Assembly (NCBI GenBank): GCA_009841225.1
Contig: VXMF01000012.1
Location: 62,001-126,000, forward strand
Source of the DNA: Terriglobia bacterium
GTDB lineage: Bacteria > Acidobacteriota > Terriglobia > Bryobacterales > UBA6623
Length of the DNA: 64,000 bases
Reading direction: 5' to 3'
In this document: piece after piece, positions 27,143 through 37,166 of the stretch
How positions within the stretch are numbered: the first letter of the stretch is position 1
How the letters are laid out: each line of letters starts with the position of its first letter
Notes under the pieces: generated by a model
The model's database searches: none
The model's input: the letters and a program-made list of their open reading frames with translations, nothing else
What the model was told of the DNA's origin: nothing
Program-made: the position numbers and the translations under genes

Positions 27143-29716
27143 ATGATCCACGTTCTTGCTAGGCTGATTGTGCGCATGAATCCGCTGCCTCTACGGCTCG
27201 GACTTCGCTCCGATCTTCCGGCTTTAGCCGTAGTTGCGCTTGCGGGGCTGGCGTCTTCGCAGGACCCGCTACAGGCGCAAGGTGCCGCTCAGCCGATCAT
27301 CGGCCAGGCGTACATCGTCGGATCCGAAGGCGAGCATTTCGGCGTTCCGGGCGCGGTGATCGAACTGCATTCTGTCTCCGTGGAAGAGCTTGCGCCCGGT
27401 GACGTGGCCGGACCGGCCACCGCCGAGACGGACGAGTTGGGCCTGTACCGCTTCGATGCCGTGGCTGAGGGCTGCTACTTCCTCAGCGCGACTTCTGCCG
27501 GGCTGAGCGGCCAAAGCGACATCGTATGCGTGCCCACCGAGGATGAAGCGCTTCGGACCGACATCGCCATGGAGGTCGATACCGTGGTCGAGTCGGTGAA
27601 TGTCACAGCGTCGGTGATCGAGATCGACCCGACCGAGACGACCTCGTCCGGTTCCGTGGGCATCTCGACGCTGGACAACGCGCCGAAAGCGAACCGCAGC
27701 GTAGAGGACGTGATGCCGCTGATCCCGGGCGTGCTGCGGGGCCGCGCCGGCGAGATCAACATGAACGGGGTGCGGGCGACCCAGAGCGGATCGCAGCTCA
27801 ACAACATCGACGTGACCGATCCCGTGTCCCGCATCTCCGAAATGACGCTGCCGCTGAGCGTCGTCTCGAGCGTCGAGGTGCTCTCCAGTCCGTACGATGC
27901 GCAATACGGTGGGTTTGCCGGCGCCCTGTCCACGGTCGAGACCACACCGGCGGACGCATCGGAGTTTCACTTCGAGCTCCAGAACTTCACCCCTCGCATT
28001 CGGCGCCGTGCGGGGCGTGTCTCGGGCATCGAATCGAGCACGCCGCGGCTGACGCTCAACATTCCCCTGATCTCCAACCGCGTGGCTTGGCTGCATGCCA
28101 CCGAGTACCAGTACGTGCGGGCCGACCAAGAGGACGCCAACCTGCCGCTCTACGAGCGCGACGTCGAGCGGGAAATGCTGACGATCTTCAACCAGTTCGA
28201 CGTGTCCGTGTCTGAGAAGAACCGTGCCTCGCTGACCGCCTTGGTATATCCCGAGAAGTTCAGTTACTTCGGGCTCAACGCATTCACGCCGCAGCCGTCT
28301 ACGGCAGACCTGCGCAAGCGCGCGTTCCTGTACACGGTCAAGGACTCGCACGAGTTTGGCACGGGAGGCATCCTGCTTTCCCACTTTTCGATCCAGGACA
28401 TCGAGAACGATGTCAAGCCGCTCGGCTACGAACCCAGCATCATCGGCATCGACCGAGTATCGGGCTCGTTCTTCAACCGGCAGGCGCGGGCGACGACGCG
28501 TCGCAAGCTCTCGGAGCTGTATCACTTCCGCCCGCTGGGGGACCACCAGCTCAAGGCCGGCGCTGACTTGGGCTGGGAGTCGTATTCGGGCCAGCAGATC
28601 TTCAATCCCGTCACTTGGCTGGGGGCGGCGGGCCAGCCGGTGCTGAATCTGGCCTACACCGATCCTGCAATGGTGCAGGGGAGAAAGGTCGACTTCGCGA
28701 CCTTCGTGCAAAACAAGTGGAGGGTCAGCGACTCGCTGACGCTCGACATGGGCGGCAGGCTGGAGCGGGATTCCTTGTCTTCGCAGTGGAATCCCTCCTA
28801 TCGGCTCGGCTTCGCCTATGCGCTCGGTTCCGCTGCGCGCACCGTCCTGCGGGGCGGCTCCGGGCTATTCGTCGACCGCATCAGCCTGTTGGTGCCGACG
28901 TTCGAGCAGTTGCCTCTGCGCATCGAGACGAGGTTCGATCCCTATGGTGACGTGCTGTACCGGCGCAACCTGTTGTCGCGGCTGGACGGACCGTTGCGCA
29001 ATGCGAAGAGCCTGGGCTGGAATCTCCAGCTGGACCACGAGCTGATCGACAACCTGTTCGTGCGCACCGGCTACCAGTTCCGGCGCACCACGAGCAACTT
29101 CCTGGTGAACCCGGTGTACGGGGGCGGCCTCGAAGAGGACGATCCCGTGCTGACCATGAGCAACGACGGGGCCGACCTGTACCGCGAGTTCCAGCTCTCG
29201 GTGCGCTACCGGCTCAGCGGGACCGGACATATCACCGTCTCTTATGTCAATTCGAGTTCGTACGGCGACTTGAATGACTTGGGATCGATCTATGGGCCGA
29301 CGCCATCGAGCCTGATCCTGCCGAACGAACGCGCTCCGCTGCGCTTTGACGTGCCCCATCGGATGCTGACTTGGACCGAGTTCAACCTGCCTTGGGGGTT
29401 CAAGACGATACCTGTGTGGGACATACGCAGCGGTTTTCCGTATTCCAGGACAAATGAGTACCGGGATTTCGTCGGGGCGCGCAACCGCGCCGGGCGCTTC
29501 CCCCTGTTCAACGCCCTTGACTTGCAGGTCACCAAGATGATCGACATCGAATTCAAAGGCAAGAACCGCCGGATCCGCGCCGGATTCCGGCTCTTCAACT
29601 TGCTCAACAACTTCAACCCGCAAGATGTGCAGGAGAACATGGCGAGCGCATACCACGGTGTGTTCTACCGCGGTGTGAAGCGCAAGATCCGCGCCGTGTT
29701 CGAGATCGAATACTGA
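27143..29716 (+). CDS. Oar-like TonB-dependent receptor with N-terminal carboxypeptidase-regulatory domain
   Basis: Outer-membrane protein of 857 aa (846 aa from the alternative ATG 27176). A signal segment (LPALAVVALAGLASSQ) is followed by a carboxypeptidase regulatory-like beta-sandwich (about 50-145; GVPGAVIELHSV, DELGLYRFDAVAEGCYFLSAT). A plug domain comes next (about 150-270; VEDVMPLIPGVL, SVVSSVEVLSSPYDAQYGGFAGAL). A 22-strand-type barrel runs to the C-terminal aromatic (VFEIEY), the BAM recognition end. This Oar/carboxypeptidase layout is very abundant in Acidobacteria. It sits between two PSD1/DUF1501 pairs, so it probably imports a product of, or substrate for, those proteins. Confidence 0.9.
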   Translation: MIHVLARLIVRMNPLPLRLGLRSDLPALAVVALAGLASSQDPLQAQGAAQPIIGQAYIVGSEGEHFGVPGAVIELHSVSVEELAPGDVAGPATAETDELGLYRFDAVAEGCYFLSATSAGLSGQSDIVCVPTEDEALRTDIAMEVDTVVESVNVTASVIEIDPTETTSSGSVGISTLDNAPKANRSVEDVMPLIPGVLRGRAGEINMNGVRATQSGSQLNNIDVTDPVSRISEMTLPLSVVSSVEVLSSPYDAQYGGFAGALSTVETTPADASEFHFELQNFTPRIRRRAGRVSGIESSTPRLTLNIPLISNRVAWLHATEYQYVRADQEDANLPLYERDVEREMLTIFNQFDVSVSEKNRASLTALVYPEKFSYFGLNAFTPQPSTADLRKRAFLYTVKDSHEFGTGGILLSHFSIQDIENDVKPLGYEPSIIGIDRVSGSFFNRQARATTRRKLSELYHFRPLGDHQLKAGADLGWESYSGQQIFNPVTWLGAAGQPVLNLAYTDPAMVQGRKVDFATFVQNKWRVSDSLTLDMGGRLERDSLSSQWNPSYRLGFAYALGSAARTVLRGGSGLFVDRISLLVPTFEQLPLRIETRFDPYGDVLYRRNLLSRLDGPLRNAKSLGWNLQLDHELIDNLFVRTGYQFRRTTSNFLVNPVYGGGLEEDDPVLTMSNDGADLYREFQLSVRYRLSGTGHITVSYVNSSSYGDLNDLGSIYGPTPSSLILPNERAPLRFDVPHRMLTWTEFNLPWGFKTIPVWDIRSGFPYSRTNEYRDFVGARNRAGRFPLFNALDLQVTKMIDIEFKGKNRRIRAGFRLFNLLNNFNPQDVQENMASAYHGVFYRGVKRKIRAVFEIEY

Positions 29717-29818
29717 TCTAAGGCGGTTGTCGCAGCCCACCCGCGCCGCACTAGCGGTGCCAAAGGAGCGCTTTGCGAAGGGTTCGCTGGCGCGTCAGTT
29801 GGGTATACTCAGGACGAA

Positions 29819-31195
29819 ATGTCGCTAGCGGATGGCCGCCACTCGACGCGGCGACAGTTTGTCAGCTCCCTCTGCGGCGGTTTCGGGGCCGTCGGGCTGT
29901 CGGCGATGCTGCAAGAGCAGCTTGGCGCTGCGGTTTCCGGCCCGATAGGGCCGCATTTCGCCCCTCGCGCCAAGCACATCATATTCCTCTTCATGACGGG
30001 CGGGCCGTCGCACATGGATCTATTCGATCCCAAGCCCGCATTGTGGACCCATGCCGGCGAGCGGCCGGATAGCGTTGATCTGCGCACGGAGCGCATGACC
30101 GGCGGCCTGCTGCCGTCCCCGTTCGAGTTCCATCGCCGCGGCCAAAGCGGCATTGAAGTCAGCGAGCTACTGCCCGATCTCGGCGGGGTCGTTGACGATC
30201 TGTGCGTCATCCGGTCGATGTACACGTTCAATCCGACGCACACCCCGGCGCGCAATCTGATTCACTCGGGCAACATCGCTTCCACTAGGCCCTCGCTCGG
30301 CGCTTGGATCTCCTACGGTCTCGGGACCGAGAACCGCAACCTGCCGGGATTCGTGGTGCTGAGCCCCGGTGCGCGGGGCGGTGACCTGTGGCGCGCGGGA
30401 TTCCTGCCCGCCGAGCACCAAGGCACGCACTTCAACCATGCCGAGACCGATCCGGACCGGATGATCCGCTACCTGCGCAACGACACGCTGGGAGCCGAGG
30501 CACAGCGCCGCCAGCTTGATCTGATGCAGGCGTTGAACCGGGATCATCAGGCCCGGGTGGGTGGCGATGCCTATCTCGACGCACGCATTCGGGCCATGGA
30601 GACCGCCTACCGGATGCAATTTGAAGCTCTCGATGTCTTCGATGTGCGCAAGGAGCCCGCGTCGGTTCGCGAGGAGTACGGCGAGACGCCGTTCGCCAAT
30701 GGCTGCCTGCTATCGCGCAGGCTGGTCGAACAGGGCGTCCGCTACGTGCATGTCTACTACGGGCCGGGCCAACCCTGGGACGACCACATCGACATCAACA
30801 AGAATCTGCGCGAGCGCTGCCCAGACATGGACCGAGCGTCGGCGGCCTTGATTCGCGATCTGAAACGCCGGGGCCTGCTGGACGAGACGCTGGTGATTTG
30901 GGGTGGGGAATTTGGCCGCACCCCGGTTTCGGAGGCGGGAGACGGCCGCGACCACAATCCCTACGGCTTCACCATGTGGATGGCCGGCGGAGGAGTCAAG
31001 GGCGGCCTAGCGTACGGCGCGACAGACGAATTCGGCTTCCAGGCCGTTGAGAATCGGGTGAGCATCCACGACCTGCACGCCACCATCCTGAACCAGCTCG
31101 GGTTCGACCACGAGCGGCTCACCTATCGCTATGCGGGGCGGGACTTTAGCCTGACCGACGTGCACGGCACGGTGCTGCGGGAATTGCTGGCATGA
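29819..31195 (+). CDS. DUF1501 family protein with Tat signal (second copy)
   Basis: 458 aa. The Tat signal is STRRQFVSSLCGGFGAVGLS. Core motifs are the same as in the first copy: FLFMTGGPSHMDLFDPK, GAWISYGLGTENRNLPGFVV, SRRLVEQGVRYVHVYYG, LVIWGGEFGRTP, GRDHN. Its stop overlaps the downstream PSD1 ATG as ATGA, so the pair is co-translated. Gene order here is DUF1501 then PSD1, the opposite of the first pair. A TATACT at 29804-29809, 9 nt before the ATG, is too close to serve this start as a usual -10 with a full leader. Confidence 0.92.
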   Translation: MSLADGRHSTRRQFVSSLCGGFGAVGLSAMLQEQLGAAVSGPIGPHFAPRAKHIIFLFMTGGPSHMDLFDPKPALWTHAGERPDSVDLRTERMTGGLLPSPFEFHRRGQSGIEVSELLPDLGGVVDDLCVIRSMYTFNPTHTPARNLIHSGNIASTRPSLGAWISYGLGTENRNLPGFVVLSPGARGGDLWRAGFLPAEHQGTHFNHAETDPDRMIRYLRNDTLGAEAQRRQLDLMQALNRDHQARVGGDAYLDARIRAMETAYRMQFEALDVFDVRKEPASVREEYGETPFANGCLLSRRLVEQGVRYVHVYYGPGQPWDDHIDINKNLRERCPDMDRASAALIRDLKRRGLLDETLVIWGGEFGRTPVSEAGDGRDHNPYGFTMWMAGGGVKGGLAYGATDEFGFQAVENRVSIHDLHATILNQLGFDHERLTYRYAGRDFSLTDVHGTVLRELLA

Positions 31196-33537
31196 GACTG
31201 CCCGCGCTGCTGCTCGGGGGCGCCGTGGCGGCGCTGGCGCAGAGCCCGGAGATCGAGTTCTTCGAGCGGCGCATCCGGCCCGTGCTGGTCGAGCAGTGCG
31301 AGGTCTGCCATTCGTCAAGCTTGGCCGAGCCCATGGGCGGGCTCGTAGTTGATAGCCGCGACGGCCTGCTCGTGGGAGGGTCGACGGGTCCGGCACTGGT
31401 GCCGGGCAACGCCGACGCCAGCCTGTTGCTGAAGGCTCTGCGCTACCTAGACCCGGTGCTGAAGATGCCTCCCACCGGGAAGCTGCCGGACCGCGTGATC
31501 GGGGACTTTGAGGCTTGGATCGCTAGCGGGGCTACCGATCCGCGGAGTGAACCGCGCGAGGCCGTAAGCGGGGATGCCAGCGAATCCGGCCCCGGAACCC
31601 CGATCGAAGAGGGCCGCAGCTGGTGGGCGTTCCAGCCGCTGCGCGAACGGCTGGCCCCCGATGTCTCCGACCCTGACTGGACCCTGCGCAAGGTCGACGC
31701 GTTCGTGCTCGCCAAGCTGGACGAGCACGGGATGCGGCCATCGCCCGCGGCGGATCCGAGGACATTGATCCGCAGGGCATACCTTGACCTGACGGGCTTG
31801 CCGCCGAGCTTCGAGGAGACCGAGGCGTTTGCGGCCGACCCGTCCATGGAGGCCTACAGCGACCTGATCGACGGCTTGCTGCTCTCGCCCAGCTACGGGG
31901 AACGCTGGGGGCGGTACTGGCTGGATGTGGCGAGGTGGGCAGAGGACCACCCGACCAGCGAGGCGACGAATCGGCCGTTCCAGCACGCGTGGCGCTACCG
32001 CGACTGGGTGATCGAGGCCATCAACAAGGACGTTCCCTACGACCGTTTCATCCGCATGCAGTTTGCCGCCGACCTGCTGCCCGGGTTTGAGCCAGCGGAC
32101 ATGCGCGCTCTGGGCTATCTGGGGAATGCGCCCGTGTATCACAAGGACCGGCGCCTGTCGCGTGATGTGATCGAGACGATCGCTAGCGACGATTGGGACG
32201 AACGCGTCGATGCCGTGTCGCGGGGCCTGCTCGGCCTGACGGTCGCCTGCGCCCGCTGCCATGACCACAAGTTCGACCCCATCACGGCGAAGGACTACTA
32301 CGCATTGGCCGGGGTGTTCGCCAGCACTTGGCAAGTCAACCGGCCGATGGTCGCATTAGACCCCGAGCAGGCCAGCTGGCTGACTTGGAAGCACGAGGAG
32401 CTTTATCGCACCAAGGGAGTGTTCGGCAATCTGAAGGACCTAGACACGGTTGCCGAGGAGTTGCATGCCGAGATCCTGGCCATGAAGCCCGCATACGAAC
32501 GGCTGGAACTGGAACTGTCGGCATATGAAGTGCCCATGACGCCCGCCGTCGTTGATTGCGGCGTGTGGGTGGACGGCTCAACGCCCACCGTGACGCGGAT
32601 GGACCTGCGCCCCGGCCAGCCGCGCGACCTGCCGGTCTTCGTCCGCGGCAACGTCGCCAATCCGGGCGAGGTAGTGCCGCGGCGGTTTCTGAGCGTGTTC
32701 GAGCGGGGCGAGCCGACTGCCTTCAAGCAAGGCTCGGGGCGTCTGGAGCTTGCCGACAAGATCGTCGGAGAGGCTGGTCCGCTGGCCGCGCGGGTCTGGG
32801 TCAACCGGGTCTGGGGCTGGCACTTCGGCAGGCACCTGGTGCGGACTCCGTCGGACTTTGGCACGCAGGGGCAGGAACCGACGCATCCCGCCTTGCTCGA
32901 GGACCTGGCCGCGCGCTTTGTGGTCAACGGCAGGTCCCTGAAGTGGTTGCACCGGGAGATCATGCTCTCCGCGGCGTACCGCCAGAGCAGTCGCGACGAT
33001 CCAGAGGCCGGTGCGGCCGATCCTACCAACCGACTGCTTTGGAGGATGAACCCGCGCCGGCTTGACGTGGAGGCGTGGCGCGACTCCATCCTGTCGGCGT
33101 CGGGCGAGTTGAGCCTCGCCGGAGGAGGCCCTTCGAGCGAAGTCGACTCCCCGGACGTTACGCGGAGGTCGGTCTATTCGCGCATAAGCCGGGGCAGGCT
33201 GCACCCCGTGCTGCAGCTCTATGACTTCCCGGTCGCGACCCAGCACAGCCCTTTCCGGCAGGTAACCACCACCCCTTTGCAGCAACTGTTCGTACTCAAT
33301 AGCGGCTGGATGCAGGCGCGCGGGCGCAGTCTGGCCGAGGCGGTGGGATCGGTGAGCGATCGCGTTGGGCGTATCAGGGCCATGTACCGCCGCGCCTACG
33401 GACGAGATCCCAGCGCAGTGGAAGTGGAGCTTGGCCTCGGGTATTTGGATGAACGGCGTGCCGCCATGGGGCGCGAGCCCTGGGACGAGTACGCCCACAC
33501 CCTGCTTGCGGCGAACGAGATCAGCTTCCTGAACTGA
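31192..33537 (+). CDS. PSD1 and planctomycete cytochrome c domain protein (second copy)
   Basis: 781 aa with a short signal (MRLPALLLGGAVAALAQS). PSCyt1 has heme site CEVCH (36-40) and KMPPTGKLP. DUF1549 shows VDAFVLAKL, RRAYLDLTGLPPSFEE, SPSYGERWGRYWLD and CARCHDHKFDPI. DUF1553 shows GPLAARVWVNRVWGWHFGRHL and NPRRLDVEAWRDSI. It is about 100 aa shorter than the first copy, mainly in the central region, and lacks the long coiled coil. The 3' end overlaps the convergent cytochrome/HhH gene by 17 bp (33521-33537). Confidence 0.93.
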   Translation: MRLPALLLGGAVAALAQSPEIEFFERRIRPVLVEQCEVCHSSSLAEPMGGLVVDSRDGLLVGGSTGPALVPGNADASLLLKALRYLDPVLKMPPTGKLPDRVIGDFEAWIASGATDPRSEPREAVSGDASESGPGTPIEEGRSWWAFQPLRERLAPDVSDPDWTLRKVDAFVLAKLDEHGMRPSPAADPRTLIRRAYLDLTGLPPSFEETEAFAADPSMEAYSDLIDGLLLSPSYGERWGRYWLDVARWAEDHPTSEATNRPFQHAWRYRDWVIEAINKDVPYDRFIRMQFAADLLPGFEPADMRALGYLGNAPVYHKDRRLSRDVIETIASDDWDERVDAVSRGLLGLTVACARCHDHKFDPITAKDYYALAGVFASTWQVNRPMVALDPEQASWLTWKHEELYRTKGVFGNLKDLDTVAEELHAEILAMKPAYERLELELSAYEVPMTPAVVDCGVWVDGSTPTVTRMDLRPGQPRDLPVFVRGNVANPGEVVPRRFLSVFERGEPTAFKQGSGRLELADKIVGEAGPLAARVWVNRVWGWHFGRHLVRTPSDFGTQGQEPTHPALLEDLAARFVVNGRSLKWLHREIMLSAAYRQSSRDDPEAGAADPTNRLLWRMNPRRLDVEAWRDSILSASGELSLAGGGPSSEVDSPDVTRRSVYSRISRGRLHPVLQLYDFPVATQHSPFRQVTTTPLQQLFVLNSGWMQARGRSLAEAVGSVSDRVGRIRAMYRRAYGRDPSAVEVELGLGYLDERRAAMGREPWDEYAHTLLAANEISFLN

Positions 33538-34009
33538 TCCGGAACACCAGCCGGTCCTGCTTGGATTCGATCTTGGCGGTGTCGATGCCCGGCACCGCCA
33601 GCAGGTCTTTCAGAGACTTGAACGGGCCGTGCTCGTCCCGGTGGCGCAAGATTGCTGCCGCTTCGGAGCGTCTCAGGGAGAGACGGCTCTCCAACTGGAT
33701 TGCGCGAGCCTCATTGACGTCCAGCGGCGGCAGCTCGCCAGCCGGATAGTGCGTGGCCAAGTAGTCCACCAGGACGCCCAGCTCTTCGTCGGAAGCCTTG
33801 ACGCCAAAGCCGACCATTTTCATCAGCGTGGCGCTCCAGCCGTTGCGGTCCTGGCGCAAGGAAACAGATTGCGAGATATCGTGGCAGCCTTGGCACAAGC
33901 GCTCCGTTTCGACCTGGCCCGGGCCCGCGGGAAGTTCGGCTTGCGCTGGCAACGCGACTATCAATGCCAACGAGGCTTGACCCAAAAGGGCGGCGAGAGT
34001 CGTTCTCAT
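33521..34009 (-). CDS. Exported cytochrome c fused to a helix-hairpin-helix domain
   Basis: 162 aa. A signal peptide is cleaved after PAQA (about 24). The heme motif is CQGCH (39-43), followed by RQDRNGWSATLMKMVGFG, whose methionines include the likely axial ligand. After a linker (YPAGELPPLDVNEA), residues about 103-160 form a ComEA-like HhH unit (LSLRRSEAAAILRHRDEHGPFKSLKDLLAVPGID). The HhH is a DNA-binding fold elsewhere, but here it is on an exported cytochrome. ATG 34009 directly follows the TAG of the upstream propeller gene, so the two are one transcription unit and may form an electron-transfer pair. Confidence 0.85.
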   Translation of the reverse strand: MRTTLAALLGQASLALIVALPAQAELPAGPGQVETERLCQGCHDISQSVSLRQDRNGWSATLMKMVGFGVKASDEELGVLVDYLATHYPAGELPPLDVNEARAIQLESRLSLRRSEAAAILRHRDEHGPFKSLKDLLAVPGIDTAKIESKQDRLVFRISSGS

Positions 34010-35518
34010 CTAGTGCTCCATAGGGATGCCGAATCCGTAGACCGCATTGTCCATCGCGGTCAGATACACGTGGCTGGGTCCGGAGGACAGCGTATGCCCC
34101 CGGGCCGGCGCCTCGATCGAATCCGCACTGTCCCACAGGGCCGCTCCGGTCGTGCCCTCCAATGCGTACAGCGTCGCTCGGCCTGCGGACTCGCCTCCGT
34201 CCAGGGCGAACACCACTCCGTTGACCACGATCGGCGGCAGCGGCGCGATCATCGCGGAGGACTCCCAACCTTTTTCTAACGACATCTCGCCAGCCCTGCC
34301 GGCCAGCTTCCAAGCAGCGATCGACCTGCCGGTCGACACCACGATCCAACTCGTTCCGGATTCGTCTTTCCAAACTGCGAGCGCGGTATCGTCGTCCACG
34401 CTTCCAGATCTGGCCGAGGCAGCGGCGACTGGCGCCGCGAGGCTATCGGCGGCGTAGACCTGCAGGCTGCCGTCGCTGGCGAGCACGGCCAAGTGGTCGG
34501 CTCCATCGAAGTCGAAAACCACCGGCGAGGAACGGAATCCTGTGGAGCGGCTCTTCTGCGCCAGGTTTAGAGAGCGTGATTCGAGCGCGACCAGCGCTCC
34601 CTCCTTGGTCGCGGCGTAAAGCATGCCGTCCGGTGCGAAGGCTGCCCCGGCTGCCCCTGCGATCGAACCGCCATCGGATTCCCAAGCCCGTACCATGCCG
34701 CTCTCAAGGTCCAGTGACCACACGCCGTCCGGCGTGCCGCCGCAGCGGTTGACGGTTGTGACGAACGCGGTGTTTTCGATCACGACCAGCCCGCGGGCGT
34801 GAGAATTGGCCGGCAGGAACGGCATGGGGGGGCGGTGGTCGCGACCGTTCGAAACGTAGAGACCGTGCAGCATTCCGTCGTTGGACAGGACGTGGAGCAG
34901 ATTCACGCCCCGCAGCGACGACCGCGCCGGCGGCCGTGTCCGCGCGGCTGGCCGGGTCTGCTGCGGCCTGGCCGTCGACGCGGGCCGGGCCTCTGCTAGG
35001 GTGACCGCGCCAGCGCCTGGCTGGCCGACGCCGCTCAGCGCCGGCGAGCGGCGGCCGCGGGCGACGAATCCCAGCATCGAAGGCATCTTGACCGATGTGT
35101 TCCTGCTGACGTTCGCCGTCATTCCGCCCGGACACTCGGCCGAGCTGTGGCTGGGGCCCTCAGCGAAGTGCCGGTCCCATTCCATCCGAGCCAGATCCGT
35201 GTCCATGGTGTAGACCCCGCCAGAACTTCCGCTGACGAATGCAAGAGAGCGGAAACCGCGATGGCTGATGAGAAAATCCAGCAATACCGGTGCTGTCAGC
35301 GCTGCGTCGCTGCGGGCCTCGTTCGACGTTTGCATGCGCCATAGGAACTGGAACTCCGGGCCAGCCACGGTCTCCGGAGAGACCTTGCGGTCGCTGCGCA
35401 CCCATGACGAGCGCTGGGCGTCCATTCCTACCGTCGTCCAGTCGTCCGAGAACGCTGGCAGCGCGGCCAGCAGAGCGGCGGCGATGGAAATCGCGAGGGG
35501 TGCATTTCGTGAGCGCAT
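34010..35518 (-). CDS. Exported PQQ-type beta-propeller protein with a Pro/Arg/Ala-rich insert
   Basis: 502 aa from ATG 35518, which begins the signal (RNAPLAISIAAALLAALPAFS). The open frame starts further up at 35596 but without signal character. Propeller repeats include DDWTTVGMDAQRSSW, GGVYTMDTDLARMEWD, DGVWSLDLESGM, GMLYAATKEGALVALE and TLYALEGTTGAALWDS, as in PQQ/quinoprotein-like domains. Between blades lies a low-complexity insert (ASTARPQQTRPAARTRPPAR). No heme motif. Key PQQ-site acids of the dehydrogenases are not recognisable, so catalytic status is uncertain. Operon with the cytochrome/HhH gene; divergent from a second propeller gene 83 bp away. Confidence 0.82.
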   Translation of the reverse strand: MRSRNAPLAISIAAALLAALPAFSDDWTTVGMDAQRSSWVRSDRKVSPETVAGPEFQFLWRMQTSNEARSDAALTAPVLLDFLISHRGFRSLAFVSGSSGGVYTMDTDLARMEWDRHFAEGPSHSSAECPGGMTANVSRNTSVKMPSMLGFVARGRRSPALSGVGQPGAGAVTLAEARPASTARPQQTRPAARTRPPARSSLRGVNLLHVLSNDGMLHGLYVSNGRDHRPPMPFLPANSHARGLVVIENTAFVTTVNRCGGTPDGVWSLDLESGMVRAWESDGGSIAGAAGAAFAPDGMLYAATKEGALVALESRSLNLAQKSRSTGFRSSPVVFDFDGADHLAVLASDGSLQVYAADSLAAPVAAASARSGSVDDDTALAVWKDESGTSWIVVSTGRSIAAWKLAGRAGEMSLEKGWESSAMIAPLPPIVVNGVVFALDGGESAGRATLYALEGTTGAALWDSADSIEAPARGHTLSSGPSHVYLTAMDNAVYGFGIPMEH

Positions 35519-35601
35519 GGAGTGATCTGCCGGGGCGTGACGGCTCGAAACAGCCGTCCGAACAATCATACCGTTCGGCAAACTAGAATAGTGCAACGAC
35601 C

Positions 35602-37161
35602 ATGTCTGCGATGAGACCCGCCCTGCTGTTGATCCCCCTCACGCTGCTGGCAGCCGCCGCCTTCGGTGCGGACTGGCTGACGGACGGGGGCAATCCGCAG
35701 CGCACCGCCTGGCAACAGGACGAGACCATATTCACGACCGACAACGTCGCCCAGACGAAGCTGCTGTGGAAGATCAAGCTCGACAACGAGCCACGCCAGA
35801 TGCACGCGCTGCTACCGGCGTTGATCGCCGAGAACGTGCGCACGGCGAGCGGCCCCAAGGAGATTGTCTTGGTCGCAGGCGTGTCCGACAACCTCTTCGC
35901 CATCGATGCTTCGAACGGGCAGCTGATCTGGTCCAAGCAGTTCGACCTTGACTGGGCGCCGAGTCCGGGCATGCGGCCGGCATACCTGCTGTGCCCGGGC
36001 GGCATGACGGCAACGCCCGTGATCGGGCCCGGGACCGAAGACGGCGAATATATCGTCTATGCCGCTTCCTGGGACGGCCGGCTCCGCCGGCTGGACCTGG
36101 CCGACGGCGAGGACTTGGCACCTCCGGCCAAGTTCATGCCTCCTAATGGCAAGCCCTATGCCCTGAACCTGGTGGACGACGTCATCTACACCCATTCGGC
36201 CCAGCATTGTGGCGGCAATCCCAATATGGGCTATGTCTACGACCTGGGAACCGACAGGGTGGGCAGCTGGGGGCCTGCTGGCGGCGGCATGTGGGGCCGC
36301 ACCGGGCCTGCGATCAGTTCCAAGAAGGTGATGTACACGGGCACCGGCGATGGTGTCTGGGATCCGGAAAACGGTGTCTTCGGCAACGGCATCATCGGAA
36401 TGCAGCTGGACCCTGGCACTGGCAAGCTGGAGCTCTACGACTACTACGGGCCTACCAATGCAGAGTGGCTGTTCAAGCGCGACTTGGACATGCAGGTGAC
36501 TCCGGCGATCTTCTTCTATAAGGGCAGGGAGTTGATGGTGGACGCCGGCAAGGAGTGCGTGATCTACCTGATGGACCTAGAATCGATCGGCGGCGACGAC
36601 CACCGCACTCCGCTATACCGATCTCCGCTGGTTTGCAACGAAGAGGTCAACTTCGCTTCCGCGGGAGTGTGGGGCGCGATGGCCAGCTGGGAGGACACTG
36701 ACGGCACGGTGTGGGTGCTGGCGCCCATCTGGGGGCCCAAGCACTCAAAGTTTCATGCCGCCATCGAGCATGGCGAAGTCACCGAGGGCGCGATCGTCGC
36801 ATTCAAGGTTGCGGAGCGCGAGGATGGCAGCCTGTGGCTGGCGCCGGAATGGATTTCGCGGGACATGAACAGGGCGGAGCCTCCGTTGGTCGCTAATGGC
36901 ATCGTCTTCGCTTACGGCAACGGCGAGGACACGCACCAAGCGATGCCGGACGTGGGCCTCACCAACACGGCCGAGGAGCGGATCGCGGGCTCGACCAATG
37001 CGGTGCTGTATGCGCTGGACGCGCGAACGGGCAGGGAATTGTGGAATAGCGGCGACCAGATCGCCAGTTGGAACCATTGGGGAGGGATCTCCATTGCCAA
37101 CGGACGGGTCTACATCGGCACGTTCGATGGCTATTTTTACGCCTTCGGAATCGAGCGATAG
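35602..37161 (+). CDS. Exported PQQ-binding-like beta-propeller protein
   Basis: 519 aa with a signal cleaved after AAFGA (about 23). Repeats open with [14 protein letters not shown], a start shared with PQQ dehydrogenases, and continue [68 protein letters not shown] and [15 protein letters not shown]. It resembles the neighbouring divergent propeller (both have an ECPGGMTA- or [12 protein letters not shown] segment) and is probably a paralogue. No heme. It may accept electrons through the adjacent cytochrome, but this is inference. Confidence 0.85.
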   Translation: MSAMRPALLLIPLTLLAAAAFGADWLTDGGNPQRTAWQQDETIFTTDNVAQTKLLWKIKLDNEPRQMHALLPALIAENVRTASGPKEIVLVAGVSDNLFAIDASNGQLIWSKQFDLDWAPSPGMRPAYLLCPGGMTATPVIGPGTEDGEYIVYAASWDGRLRRLDLADGEDLAPPAKFMPPNGKPYALNLVDDVIYTHSAQHCGGNPNMGYVYDLGTDRVGSWGPAGGGMWGRTGPAISSKKVMYTGTGDGVWDPENGVFGNGIIGMQLDPGTGKLELYDYYGPTNAEWLFKRDLDMQVTPAIFFYKGRELMVDAGKECVIYLMDLESIGGDDHRTPLYRSPLVCNEEVNFASAGVWGAMASWEDTDGTVWVLAPIWGPKHSKFHAAIEHGEVTEGAIVAFKVAEREDGSLWLAPEWISRDMNRAEPPLVANGIVFAYGNGEDTHQAMPDVGLTNTAEERIAGSTNAVLYALDARTGRELWNSGDQIASWNHWGGISIANGRVYIGTFDGYFYAFGIER

Positions 37162-37166
37162 TCCGC

